From NCBI GenBank assembly GCA_958510825.1, contig OY294051.1, forward strand, positions 4,620,353 through 4,684,352: 64,000 nucleotides of DNA, read 5' to 3'. Below the pieces are notes generated by a model. That model was not told the DNA's origin. It worked only from the letters and a program-made list of their open reading frames with translations, and did not search any database. Shown here in pieces: positions 33,276 through 44,620 of the stretch. A program made the translations under genes and the position numbers. Each line of letters starts with the position of its first letter. Position 1 is the stretch's first letter. The DNA comes from Brachypterus glaber. Taxonomy: Eukaryota > Arthropoda > Insecta > Coleoptera > Kateretidae.

Positions 33276-34055
33276 AAGTAGAAAAATACGAGGTTAAACA
33301 AAAATGTTAATTTGTTTTATTTTTTGTACTTCAACTTTGTATCTGTTATAATTCTTAGGGAAACTAAATATAAATATTTAAAGCTGTAAAAATTCTCTTT
33401 TAAAACTGTGGAAAGCATGTGATTTATGAAAAAGTCTGTGAAAAGTTCATATCTAGCGCTTTACGGGTCGTCACCTCAAAAAGTGACCGCTAGCTGCTGA
33501 AATAAAATGAATAAATGTATCCGAGGGACAAAGAAAACATTGTGAAGTCTGAATTTATAGCAGTTGCTACTGTTTGAAAATAAAGCTTTTTCTATACTTA
33601 AAAAAAAAGCGAACTGGATATTTAAACGTGCGACGTAACATAACCTTACTCTTTGGTTTAGGTCGGTTTTTCGCTTTTTAAATAAAAGTCAGCCAACAAG
33701 AATACAGGACGATTTTTTTACTCCTGTTACTATTACTCCTGATAGAAAAATCTAAAAATAGTACAACCAAACGCTGTTGTAACAAGTTTAAGGTATAACA
33801 TACCATTTTTACTATGATTCTAAAACATTATAACGTTATATTAAATACCCTATTAAAATTGTAGATTCATATTATTTAATAATACAACAACGTTTTTGTT
33901 ATTATAATAGTTTTTGGGGAAAGATGATTAATAAAGATGGCGACAATCAGCTGATTCTAATAAGTGTTTTACCAAATTATTGAAAGTAGGCATTAAGGGC
34001 TAAAATTTTTATGTGTATAAGGATACCCAGCGATAAGCATGTACATGTACATGTA
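33276..34055. other. Intergenic DNA, no gene recognised
   Basis: A short inverted pair TAGCGCTTTACGGGTCGTCAC / GTGACCGCTAGC lies near 33455-33497. Otherwise plain AT-rich sequence. Confidence 0.35.
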
Positions 34056-34461
34056 ATGGAGCTCTCTACAACTAGAATTATGAAACAAAAGACGTCTACC
34101 CTATCTCTATCTCATTTGTGTTATACTCTCCAGCCAACCAAATAAATACTGTATTTGTTTTTCGTACAACAAATACAGTATTTATTTGGTTGGCCGGAAA
34201 GTGTAGCACTGAGCGGCACGGACGAACATAGCTAATGTGAATCTGTAGAATAAGATAATTCTACTAAAATTTAGATGGCGCCAGTAATTTATTTAATAAA
34301 AATAATATAGTTACACTTTTCACCCGGCCAAGTAAATATTGTATTTGTTCAACAAAGAACAAATACAGAATTTGTTTGGTTGGGTGGAAGTGGGAGTATG
34401 TCTTCTATCCTTTTTGGGTAGAACTTTTGTCCCTGTCTAATCTAACGGGAGAAATCGCCAT
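34056..34461 (+). mobile_element. Double-hairpin MITE, copy 2 (~406 bp)
   Basis: Inverse orientation of 22850-23261. Flanks TACATGTA (34048-34055) and TACATGTG (34462-34469) may be an 8-bp target duplication, a hAT-like length, though the left flank is itself repetitive. Confidence 0.85.
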
Positions 34462-34499
34462 TACATGTGACATGTAGTTTCTATGTGCACATAAATAAA

Positions 34500-34700
34500 G
34501 CCAACGCACACCAGGCTCAGCTAGCCAGCCGGGCGGACGGGTCAGGTGAATTGTCTGTGTTTTGAAGCGAGGATCGTGACGTAGGAAGGACCGGCATTCC
34601 AAATCTGCGGATTTGCAAGCCACGCCTACCTCGCTCACTGCGCGGCAAAGAAAAACCTGATCGGTTAACAGTTTGTTGTTGTAAATCAAACAACTGCACT
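34500..34700. other. GC-rich island of unknown origin
   Basis: About 200 bp of markedly higher GC than the surroundings, next to the MITE. Overlapping minus-strand frames of 94 and 83 codons start here, but they are Arg/Ser-rich and show no domain or signal. It could be a promoter-type CpG patch or part of an unrecognised repeat. No function is assigned. Confidence 0.35.
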
Positions 34701-34837
34701 CGTTTGTAAATACGGAACACGTTTGCTTTTTGTCGTTGTATTCTATGCAATGGTTTGCGCATATACAACTATTTATTGTTGTATTCTATAACGTAATTAC
34801 GTTACTAATTACGCTAGTGTTCTATCAGTGTACCACT

Positions 34838-35014
34838 ATACTGGAAATTTAATAAAACCTGCAGTGACTCAGTTGCGAATGTGTTGTAAAAGGCGAAGAT
34901 CATACCAGTTCGGGTGCGACTCGCGTAATTTCGTCGAAGCTTCGCAAAGGTGGACCCCTTATACGAAAGCAGCGTAGGTATGAGTCACTGCAGGTTTTAT
35001 TGAATTTCCAGTAT
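34838..35014. mobile_element. TA-flanked MITE with 33-bp inverted termini
   Basis: ATACTGGAAATTTAATAAAA at the left is mirrored by TTTTATTGAATTTCCAGTAT with one mismatch, continuing to CCTGCAGTGACTCA / TGAGTCACTGCAGG. The 110-bp centre is CpG-rich. TA dinucleotides on both sides fit a Tc1/mariner-type target. Confidence 0.85.
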
Positions 35015-35387
35015 AACATATTATTATCAGTAAATATCGTATTTTTAAAAGATACTAGAAAATATAATAGAAAATCAACATTCCTTCAAAGAAAGCTTTT
35101 ATCAACATAGTTTTGGGATCACTGAATAATAATTGAATACTGAACCGTAAGCTTACCGATATACACTGTATGAAGCTCAAATGCTACTTATAAACTAATT
35201 TTCCGGTTAAATGGATTTTCTTTTGTTGAATTAAGTAACGTTAAATCAGGAATGTGGTATCTGGAGTTTGCTATTTATTTATTTTATTTTATTTTTTAAT
35301 GTACAATGTAAGGAAATGGTATGTATGTCTGTGGCAGCTTTTCATTAAAATATTAAAAGAAAAAGTTAATAATATTTCATCAAAGAA

Positions 35388-35640
35388 CTAATAACTCTTC
35401 TCTCTAGAACAGGCATTTCGTTAAAACTGACTAAAACGTAGCCAACATATACATTCATCTGTCTTACTCACACAGCTTTGTTCTAACAGAGACAATAATA
35501 CCAGTTACTGGTAATTGTTATTGTTCAGGCCTGAATATACCTACTATTTGTTTACAAACAAACCGAGATGTTGGCGATACTTTATTTTAACGGTATGCGT
35601 ATTCTAGAAAGAAAAGCTAATAATTCGTTGATTTATATAT
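35388..35640 (+). mobile_element. MITE with CTAATAACTCTTCTCTCTAG-like termini
   Basis: The left end TAATAACTCTTCTCTCTAGA and right end TTCTAGAAAGAAAAGCTAAT are imperfect inverted copies. The centre has the TACCAGTTACTGGTA palindrome. Inverse copy 28898-29145. Confidence 0.7.
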
Positions 35641-35904
35641 TTTATGCCTTAATTAAGATTAAAAAACAGACATAAAAATAATAAATTAATCTAACAAAAC
35701 CTATTTATTTGGACATATTTTGTTTTTATAAACACCAAGAAATATGGGACAAATATACTTTGTATTTACCATTAATCTGCCCCGATTTTTAAGGATGCAT
35801 TAGCGACCTCTCAGCGGCTAAAGCGTCGTAAGGCAAGATACGTGCAAATGAGAGGCACAATAACACATAGTTACCTTTCATCTGCGCCTCATAAAAAAAA
35901 CGCA

Positions 35905-36310
35905 CTCTCGTACGACCTAGTGTACACGAAATAAAGAAAAATGCATGTTCACTATATATCCTCGTTAGGATATATTTCTATCGCACGAGTACATAGTGCA
36001 TATTTGAATGAAATAACAACTATGTGGACTTATTTATCCAAACAAGTATACATAGATTTCATTTTGACAAAAGTCGTTTGACGTTTATAAAATTTTGAAA
36101 TGTCAAAATTAAACACAGGTAATTCTTTAAAATATACATTTTTAAAGAGTCTAGACTGTAGATCGAACAAAAAATGTTGTTCGCAACTCGTTTGCGACAA
36201 GTCCTTAGTGCACTCGAATGATTTTTTGACTTCGCTTCGCGTCTTCAAATAAACTTGATTATCGTGCACTAAGGACTAAAGTCGCTTACTCGTTACGAAA
36301 ACTACTATTA
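35905..36310. mobile_element. Two adjacent hairpin elements with CpG-rich apexes
   Basis: First: ATGCATGTTCACTATATATC mirrors TACATAGTGCAT at 35942-36003. Second: AGTCCTTAGTGCACTCGA mirrors CGTGCACTAAGGACT at 36201-36279, with the apex TTCGCTTCGCGTCTTC. The minus-strand open frame here is structural by-product. Confidence 0.6.
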
Positions 36311-36520
36311 TTAAGGATATCAATTATCTAACAGCTCCAAATATTAACATAAATTTAGCAAAATGTTAATTCTAAAAAAAACTAATTTAATCAAAAAGTT
36401 ATTGTATTAAAATATTTTAAGACATAAGATTTTATGAAATAACTTTTTTATTAAATTCGATTTTGGATCCAAAATTATTATGTATCATTTTGAAAATAGC
36501 TTAAGTCCTATCCAGAAGCT

Positions 36521-36630
36521 TGCATAAGAACATAAAACATAAGAATGCGGTGCCGTGATTGGCTTACAAGACACATGGCGGCACATCAAGCCATCGGCAT
36601 CGCATTGTTTTGTATTACGTTCTTATGCCA
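36521..36630. mobile_element. Palindromic MITE with TGCATAAGAAC termini
   Basis: TGCATAAGAACATAAAACAT then GAATGCGGTGCC mirror GGCATCGCATTG and TACGTTCTTATGC. About 110 bp, non-coding. Confidence 0.75.
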
Positions 36631-37089
36631 GCCTGAGAATAGGCACTTAATCTTAATGTTATAAATATAATGTATCTGACACAGAAAGTTAAAAATGGAT
36701 TTTTAGGGTTTTAGAACCTGGAAATTTGTAAATAACTTAATTTGAATAGCCGGGAGAAAACAATGAAAGGAAAATGGTGGTCTGTGCATACACAATAAAA
36801 AATATAAATTATAAAATAAATTTTAATACTAATATTGTTTCTTTATTTTCCAAATATTTTATATTCTTATAATGTTTTTAATATAAACGATTTAAATATA
36901 AAAAGTTCAGTATTTGGTACCTATTTGGCAATTTTTTACACAAAAAAAACTTGAAATAAGCCTGTTTGTGACATGTTAAAATTATATTATTTTTTTCATT
37001 ACATATAATTATAAAGATAACAAATATAATTATATCTATTCATATAAATAAATATAATTTAAATTAAACAAAGGAAATACATATTTATA

Positions 37090-38693
37090 CACTTCTGCTC
37101 AAAAATATCGGCCCACCTAAAAAAATACACATTTTTGAATGCAAATATCTCCAAAACTATTTAATGGATTTATTCGATCTTTTTTTTATTTTGAAGCTTG
37201 AACTTTTAGCTCTTACTTACTGGAATAAAAATTATCAAACATCTTTTTTTATACCGGCAGCAATGAAAAGTGCAGAGCTATGTTTTTTTACTGCTTCTTT
37301 CGATATGCGCACGGTTTGCCACTGCATATTTTTTTACAATTTAATTAATTGATTTTATAGGCCAATTAAATGGGAGTAATTTCTTTTTTAACTTTTTAAT
37401 TTTCCTTTTCTCGTTTAGGAGATATACGGTTTTTTCTGAAAATAAACATTTTTGCAAATAACAAAAAAACTACGCAATGGATTTAATTGATTTTTTTTTT
37501 TAATTTGAAGCTTAAATCGTAAACTTTTATTTATTTAATTTAGGTTTCTGTTGGAAACATGTTTAAATTGAGTTTACATTGCTTAAATAGTCATATTTTT
37601 TTTACTCGATCTTTTTTGTTGCAATTTAAACACAAACTCAAATCACGTCTAATACGTTTTTTTGTTTATAATTGTTATTAAATAATTTTAATAAAATTTA
37701 AAATTTGTTTATTGTTATTTTATTTGATAAAATATTTTGTTTCAAAAAAATTAAAAAGCAAAAAGTCCTTAAAAGGACGTTAGAACTTGTTTTTGGAGTA
37801 CCATTAGAGATTTAAACAGTCTGTGCAAAGTTCGTTCGACATATATGCCTCAAAACGCAGTCTGAGCTGGGGACCAAAAAGTTGCTAACGCAGAAAACGT
37901 GTTAATTAAATGTATTTATTTAAGCTAAAGTTATAGAAGTGCAAAAGATCTTTATATTCTATCGACGCTTTTCCGTCATATACAGTTTTACAGGGGTGGC
38001 ACTAGCCCACTGATTAAAAAGTCACTTTTTCCGAAAAACTTTAATTTCTCCTAAATGAGAAGACTTATGATAAAAAATAAAAGAAGGAATCAGTCACAAT
38101 AAGTGTGGCTTTTAGAATAAGTTTTAAAACTTATGGAAACATTTGAGTTTGTGGTTAAATTGCATCAAAAAAGATTGGGTAAAAAAAACATGACTATTTA
38201 AGCAATGTAAACCCAGTTTAAACATGTTTGCACCAGAAACTTAAATTAAATAAATAAAAGTTAAGGACTTAAGCTTCAAATTAAAAAATAAATCAATTAA
38301 ATCCACTGTGTAGTTTTTTTGTTATTTGCAAAAATGTTTATTTTCAGAAAAAACCGTATATCTCCTAAACGAGAAAAGGAAAATTAAAAAGTTAAAAAAG
38401 AAATTACTCCTATTTAATTGGCCTATAAAATCAATTAATTAAATTGTAAAAAAATATGCAGTGGCAAACCGTGCGCATATCGAAAGAAGCAGTAAAAAAA
38501 CATAGCTGTGTAATTTTCATTGCTGCCGGTTTAAAAAAAGATTTTTGATAATTTTTATTCCAGTAATTAAGAGCTAAAAGTTCAAGCTTTAAAATAAAAA
38601 AAAGGTCAAATAAATCTATTGAATAGTTTTGGAGTTATTAGCATTTGAAAATGTGTATTTTTTTAGGTGGGCCGATATTTTTGAGCAGAAGTG
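37090..38693. mobile_element. 1.6-kb TA-flanked element with ~550-bp inverted arms
   Basis: CACTTCTGCTCAAAAATATC at 37090 and its complement at the right end are both bordered by TA (37088-37089 and 38694-38695). The arms, about 37090-37640 and 38143-38693, are complementary along their length with scattered mismatches. The ~500-bp centre has no transposase motif. TA duplication points to Tc1/mariner-type mobilisation. The 62-codon frame in the left arm is incidental. Confidence 0.88.
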
Positions 38694-39189
38694 TATGATC
38701 ATTGTTAAAATAAGCTTGATATGTATATCTTTTTAATTTATTTTTTTATATTGAATATTTATTGTTTTAAAAAACGAATAAATAAAAAATAATGATTGTG
38801 TATTTGTTTATTGTTATTTATGCAAATATTTAATTATATTTTTATATTGACCTGTTTTTACACAATTTAATAAAAATTATTTAAGGCTATAATAATAATA
38901 CCTATATTTAAAATTTTATAATGTACAGTTGGACCCACAAAAAACGCAAGTTTATTAATTATTAATTAATTTTATTAATTATTTTATAGTTTAAGTAAGA
39001 TTTTAAGAAAGTGGTTATAATAATTTGACATATTGTCAGTTTTTCTTTAAGTTTATTAGTAGTCTCTAATAAGTTATTACAGATAATACGCGAATAATGT
39101 TAAATAACAGTATTACATGAAGCTGGAAGAAATGGAAAACTAGCAAATATAGAGGTTCCAGATCAGCAGAAGCAAGAAGTCTCCCCAAG

Positions 39190-39327
39190 ATGGTTATTTT
39201 TATGTTAATATTCCTTCTTTTTTACAAAATTAATGGAGAGCCCCTAGAACATGCATTTAATGTTAAAAAAGAATCGAAAACTTGCTCTCCTGAAAAATTA
39301 CGTTGTTGTGACATGTTGTCGATATAA
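39190..39327 (+). CDS. Candidate 45-residue secreted Cys-containing peptide, unit 1
   Basis: ATG at 39190 to TAA at 39327. Residues 1-16 form a hydrophobic signal-peptide-like start (MVIFMLIFLLFYKING), followed by a polar segment and TCSPEKLRCC near the C terminus (Cys32, 39, 40). It is too short for usual cut-offs. Identical open frames sit at 40291-40428 and 41391-41528 in the other units. Being inside a transposon relic, it may be a captured exon or chance. No family is recognised and no promoter was identified. Confidence 0.25.
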   Translation: MVIFMLIFLLFYKINGEPLEHAFNVKKESKTCSPEKLRCCDMLSI

Positions 39328-39489
39328 TAAATAATAAACTGAAAAAACATTTAGAATATTTAATCATATAAAACATTTAAACACAATATTTAGTAAATCT
39401 TATGGGAAATAAAACATTGAACTCCTTAGTAATGAAATATATAATTTATGAAAAATATGATTTTCGTTTAAAAAACGTTTTTTTTGCTG

Positions 39490-39660
39490 CATAAAAATTT
39501 CCAATCTTGGAACTATAAATGCTGCGGCGGGCGGTGGTTTTCGACCCAGCAAAATTTTTATCGTTTATAGCCTGCACCGCGTCTCGTAAAGGGTGTTCCC
39601 TTAAATAATTAAGTAAATTTTCACTTCCTTCTTCCCGAGCCTGCGTGCCTTTTAACCGTT
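39490..39660 (-). pseudogene. Tc1-like transposase N-terminal fragment, unit 1
   Basis: On minus, a stop-free stretch reads ENLLNYLREHPLRDAVQAIN and continues with SKTTARRSI, resembling the second helix-turn-helix part of Tc1-group transposases (a conserved pattern of LREHP, NFPGSK and RR). An in-frame stop precedes it, and the catalytic DDE region is absent. The same fragment is at about 40590-40760 and 41690-41860. Confidence 0.6.
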
Positions 39661-40290
39661 TCCTCCTGTATCCATTTTTTCTTCAATCTTTATCATCCTC
39701 CTTCCAATAACCTAATATCTTGAGCTTTCTTAATCCTTTAATTGATGCATTTCTAATTAGGTACTTAATTAAATTAAATCCTGTATTGATTATGTACAGT
39801 TGGACCCACAAAAAATGCAAGTTTATTTTATAGTTTAAGTAAGATTTTAAGAAATAGGTTAGATTAATTTGACAGTTTTTCAAAGTTTATTACAGAAAAC
39901 GCATGCGAATAATGTCGAATATTAAAAAAATAATAATAATAAATAATAAACTGAAAAACATTTAGAATATTTAATCAAATCAAAAATTAAAACACAATAT
40001 TTAGTAAATCTTATGAAAAAATAAAAATTTGAATTCTACTAACCAAACATATAATTTATGAAAATTATGATTTTCGATTAAAAAAAGATTTTAAGAAAGT
40101 GGTTAGAATAATTTGATATATTGTCAGTTTTTCTTTAAGTTTATTAGTAGTCTCTAATAAGTTATTACAGATAATGCGTGAATGCGAATAATGTTAAATA
40201 ACAGCAACTGCTGTTATATAAAGCTGTAAGAAATAGAAAACTAGAAAATATAGAGGTTCCAGATCAGCAGAAGCAAGAAGCCTCCCCAAG

Positions 40291-40428
40291 ATGGTTATTT
40301 TTATGTTAATATTCCTTCTTTTTTACAAAATTAATGGAGAGCCCCTAGAACATGCATTTAATGTTAAAAAAGAATCGAAAACTTGCTCTCCTGAAAAATT
40401 ACGTTGTTGTGACATGTTGTCGATATAA
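40291..40428 (+). CDS. Candidate 45-residue peptide, unit 2
   Basis: Same frame and sequence as 39190-39327, within the first 1100-bp duplicated unit. Identity follows from the recent duplication and is not evidence of selection. Confidence 0.2.
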   Translation: MVIFMLIFLLFYKINGEPLEHAFNVKKESKTCSPEKLRCCDMLSI

Positions 40429-41390
40429 TAAATAATAAACTGAAAAAACATTTAGAATATTTAATCATATAAAACATTTAAACACAATATTTAGTAAATC
40501 TTATGGGAAATAAAACATTGAACTCCTTAGTAATGAAATATATAATTTATGAAAAATATGATTTTCGTTTATAAAACGTTTTTTTGCTGCATAAAAATTT
40601 CCAATCTTGGAACTATAAATGCTGCGGCGGGCGGTGGTTTTCGACCCAGCAAAATTTTTATCGTTTATAGCCTGCACCGCGTCTCGTAAAGGGTGTTCCC
40701 TTAAATAATTAAGTAAATTTTCACTTCCTTCTTCCCGAGCCTGCGTGCCTTTTAACCGTTTCCTCCTGTATCCATTTTTTCTTCAATCTTTATCATCCTC
40801 CTTCCAATAACCTAATATCTTGAGCTTTCTTAATCCTTTAATTGATGCATTTCTAATTAGGTACTTAATTAAATTAAATCCTGTATTGATTATGTACAGT
40901 TGGACCCACAAAAAATGCAAGTTTATTTTATAGTTTAAGTAAGATTTTAAGAAATAGGTTAGATTAATTTGACAGTTTTTCAAAGTTTATTACAGAAAAC
41001 GCATGCGAATAATGTCGAATATTAAAAAAATAATAATAATAAATAATAAACTGAAAAACATTTAGAATATTTAATCAAATCAAAAATTAAAACACAATAT
41101 TTAGTAAATCTTATGAAAAAATAAAAATTTGAATTCTACTAACCAAACATATAATTTATGAAAATTATGATTTTCGATTAAAAAAAGATTTTAAGAAAGT
41201 GGTTAGAATAATTTGATATATTGTCAGTTTTTCTTTAAGTTTATTAGTAGTCTCTAATAAGTTATTACAGATAATGCGTGAATGCGAATAATGTTAAATA
41301 ACAGCAACTGCTGTTATATAAAGCTGTAAGAAATAGAAAACTAGAAAATATAGAGGTTCCAGATCAGCAGAAGCAAGAAGCCTCCCCAAG

Positions 41391-41528
41391 ATGGTTATTT
41401 TTATGTTAATATTCCTTCTTTTTTACAAAATTAATGGAGAGCCCCTAGAACATGCATTTAATGTTAAAAAAGAATCGAAAACTTGCTCTCCTGAAAAATT
41501 ACGTTGTTGTGACATGTTGTCGATATAA
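41391..41528 (+). CDS. Candidate 45-residue peptide, unit 3
   Basis: Same as the other two, in the last full unit. The fourth, diverged unit (41997 onward) lacks it. Confidence 0.2.
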   Translation: MVIFMLIFLLFYKINGEPLEHAFNVKKESKTCSPEKLRCCDMLSI

Positions 41529-42344
41529 TAAATAATAAACTGAAAAAACATTTAGAATATTTAATCATATAAAACATTTAAACACAATATTTAGTAAATC
41601 TTATGGGAAATAAAACATTGAACTCCTTAGTAATGAAATATATAATTTATGAAAAATATGATTTTCGTTTATAAAACGTTTTTTTGCTGCATAAAAATTT
41701 CCAATCTTGGAACTATAAATGCTGCGGCGGGCGGTGGTTTTCGACCCAGCAAAATTTTTATCGTTTATAGCCTGCACCGCGTCTCGTAAAGGGTGTTCCC
41801 TTAAATAATTAAGTGAATTTTCACTTCCTTCTTCCCGAGCCTGCGCGCCTTTTAACCGTTTCCTCCTGTATCCATTTTTTCTTCAATCTTTATCATCCTG
41901 CTTCCAATAACCTAATATCTTGAGCTTTCTTAATCCTTTAATTGATGCATTTCTAATTAGGTACTTAATTAAATTAAATCCTGTATTGATTATGTACAGT
42001 TGGACCCACAAAAAACGCAAGTTTTAAATATGCTAAAATGTCAATTTTACTAATTATTTTATAGTTTAAGTAAGATTTTAAGAAATAGGTTAGATTAATT
42101 TGACAGTTTTTTCAAAGTTTATTACAGAAAACGCATGCGAATAATTTCAAATATTAAAAAAATAATAATAATAAATAATAAACTGAAAAACTTTTAGAAT
42201 ATTTAATCAAATCAAAAATTAACACGCAATATTTAGTAAATCTTATGAAAAAATAAAAATTTGAACTCTACTAACCAAACATATAATTTATGAAAATTAT
42301 GATTTTCGATTAAAAAAAGGTTTTTTCCGGAGGATTTTTTTCGC

Positions 42345-42625
42345 TTTTTTAATCTTGGAACTATCGATGCGGCGACGGGCGATGGTTCTTGACCCAGGAA
42401 AATTTGTATTATTTATAGCATGCACCGCTTCATGTAAATAGTATTCTCTCAAATAATTAAGTAAATTTTCATCCTGTATTTCATTTGATATCTTTTTTTC
42501 CTCCCCTATCTATTTTTTCTTCAATCTTAACCATTATTCTTTTTTCTATGATCTTAACACAACTCTCCGAAACACTAAATAACCTTGCCACAATTAAAGA
42601 TCTCTATAGAGATCACTAGCCACAA
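42345..42625 (-). pseudogene. Tc1-like transposase N-terminal fragment, terminal unit
   Basis: The better preserved remnant: upstream on minus IVARLFSVSESCVKIIEKR, a helix-turn-helix typical of Tc1-group transposases, then after a stop and frame change ENLLNYLREYYLHEAVHAIN and NFPGSRTIARRRI. There is no DDE domain. It shows the direction of the original transposase gene (right to left). Confidence 0.65.
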
Positions 42626-43037
42626 TCACTTCCTTACATCCTGCTTCCAATATACTAATAGTTTGAGATTTCTTAACATTTCCAAAAAGTCCAAACGCAT
42701 TTCTAATTTATAAAAGTAATTTTGACAAATATTGTCAACCTGACAACGGCTTTGTTTTTATTGTAATTATTGAATTTACGCAACTAAATTTTCAATCTTG
42801 TTTTTTTTTTGGATTCAACTGTACTTTATAATAATTATAAATAATTTTGACAAATATTGTCAACAATGACAACTGAATTGTTTGTAAACAATTATTCAAT
42901 TATTCAATTTACACAACTAGATTTTATTCGGATCCAACTGTACCTATATTGAATTAATTACACAGGCACACAAACAACGGTCTGATTCCCCAGACGAGAT
43001 AAACATTTCTATACGCTGAATCCGAATCTGGGGTTGA

Positions 43038-43150
43038 TTTGACTCGGTCATGTCGCATTTCCTTGCTAACCTCAAAAATGGGGATGACATGTTTCAACTT
43101 TTATCACATTTTATGAGGTTGGGAACGAAATGCTATCTGACCGAGTCAAA
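43038..43150. mobile_element. Palindromic MITE with TTTGACTCGGTCA termini
   Basis: TTTGACTCGGTCATGTCGCA and GCTAACCTCA mirror TGAGGTTGGGAACG and CTATCTGACCGAGTCAAA. About 113 bp, non-coding. Confidence 0.8.
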
Positions 43151-44079
43151 CTAAAGTTTACGAAAAAAAAATTAAATGAGCTAAGGAAGGTTTAAGTTTA
43201 TTTGGAAAGGGTTTTATTGGCCTATTTTAATAAAAGAAAACATAGTTTATTACTGAATAAATTAAATTCAAATATTAATATTTAAAAAAAAATATATACT
43301 TTTTTTACTCGTCTGTAGTTTCCGGACTCCGCTTCGCGTCGTCCGTAAATTATACAGACTAATAAAAAAAGCTTCGCGTTTCCTCTTAGTAAAACAATAT
43401 ACTATTGTTTTTTTAAATAAAATATTTAGTTTTTTTTTTTGTTATTTCAGAATATAAATTTAAAACAAAGTACTTACTAATTTACTGCCATTTAAAGCAT
43501 TTTAAAGCATTAAATTAAAGTGAATAATTAATACTGATTACACAAATTCGTTACCGGATTTATTTATAGTCCCGCCGTAAACAATTAAAAGAATATGTTT
43601 AATTTATTGTACATTTAGTTAAATTTTGCAAATAACTAGTTAGTTGTGGAGTCAGAAAATTTAAACAATTCGAATTAATTAAACATTTATTTATTACATT
43701 TTATTTAGTTGTAGGTAAAACTTATTTTAAAATAATCACAGTACTTTCTGATTTTAACATCCACTGTAACTTTTTAAAACTTTTTAAGCAAAGTTTATTT
43801 AAATTTATGCATATTTTTGTAACCTCCAACGATATTATTTGAAATTCTTGCATGGCCTACTTTTATAAACCAACTTTAAAAATTTCAAAGAGTAGGTACA
43901 AGGGTTTGTTTTGTAAGTTGTGTTTAGACAGAGCTACTTTAAAAAACCTTAACGCTAACATTTAGGCAAACAATGCCTTAAAGGAACTTTTACAGAAATA
44001 AAAACAACGTATATATCTGGACGGTTTAAGAGAATAATACTGATGAGTATTGTTGTTTTCTGAATCTACAGGGTATATT
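43151..44079. other. AT-rich intergenic DNA with one CpG hairpin
   Basis: A patch at about 43305-43385 (GGACTCCGCTTCGCGTCGTCC) resembles the CpG-rich apexes of foldback elements. No exon or RNA gene was recognised. Confidence 0.4.
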
Positions 44080-44620
44080 TGAAATAGGGTCCGAAATTTT
44101 AGAGGGTGATTCTACATCATAAAATATGACAAAAAATTCCTATAAACATATGTCAAAAAATGCGTCGTAAGGGAGCTAAGCCCATTTGAAAGTAGCTGAA
44201 ATATTCTGTTTTTATTTAATAACTCAGGAACCCTTTGAGATATAGCAAAGATGTTTTGCACGTGAAAACCCTTAGTTTTTTTAGTATGTTATTTTCATAT
44301 ACTTATTTTAACCAGCGGTGTGCGAAATGGGGGGCCTTATCAGTCTTTTTGTCGTAAACTTTTTTCTGTGTAACTTTTTTGTAATTTTATTTTTTGGAAT
44401 ATGATTCCCCAGGTCAAAATACATAAAAAAAGGTACTCTACAGTATTATAATAATAATACTGTAGGATTAACCGTTTTCGAGAAAAAATCATTTGAAGGT
44501 GAAATTTCACGGTTCGAGGACGAAAAATTAAATACTATTTAGTTTTAACTATTAAAAAAAAAACTAAATTTCAATGATGCAGAGTTATTCTATATCAAAA
44601 ACTAAGAAAAAAAGTTTCTA
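44080..44620 (+). repeat. Dispersed repeat copy, partner of 14740-15435
   Basis: Shares TATTTTAACCAGCGGTGTGCG, GAATATGATTCC, AACCGTTTTCGAGAAAA, GAAATTTCACGG and GTTATTCTATATCAAAAAC with the earlier copy, without the tandem amplification. Frames between 44602 and 45270 just downstream have no protein features. Confidence 0.55.

Larger units (their letters stand above)
38936..42940. mobile_element. Tc1-like relic with internal 1100-bp tandem duplications
   Basis: The left end CAGTTGGACCCACAAAAAAC, preceded by TA, and right end GGATCCAACTG, followed by TA, are inverted. The left end recurs internally at 39797, 40897 and 41997, exactly 1100 bp apart for the last three. Units 39797-40896 and 40897-41996 are almost identical; the first unit (38936-39796) lacks ~240 bp. 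A second right end GGATTCAACTG lies at about 42811-42821, so the terminal ~110 bp is duplicated too. Each unit carries the same minus-strand transposase remnant, degenerated by stops. TA flanks, TIR type and transposase remnant agree on the Tc1/mariner group. Confidence 0.85.

Noticed and set aside
34405..34768. Two overlapping minus-strand frames of 94 and 83 codons in a GC-rich patch
   Set aside because: One runs out of a MITE end, neither has a domain or signal peptide; GC richness alone keeps frames open.
39683..40983. Identical 66-codon minus-strand frames at 39683-39883 and 40783-40983
   Set aside because: They are by-products of the 1100-bp duplication, rich in Asn/Ile/Leu, overlap the terminal repeat and show no domain. 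The transposase remnant lies in a neighbouring stretch.
44035..44060. CTGATGAG resembling a hammerhead core
   Set aside because: No stem II followed by GAAA; the surrounding AATACT/AGTATT palindrome explains it.
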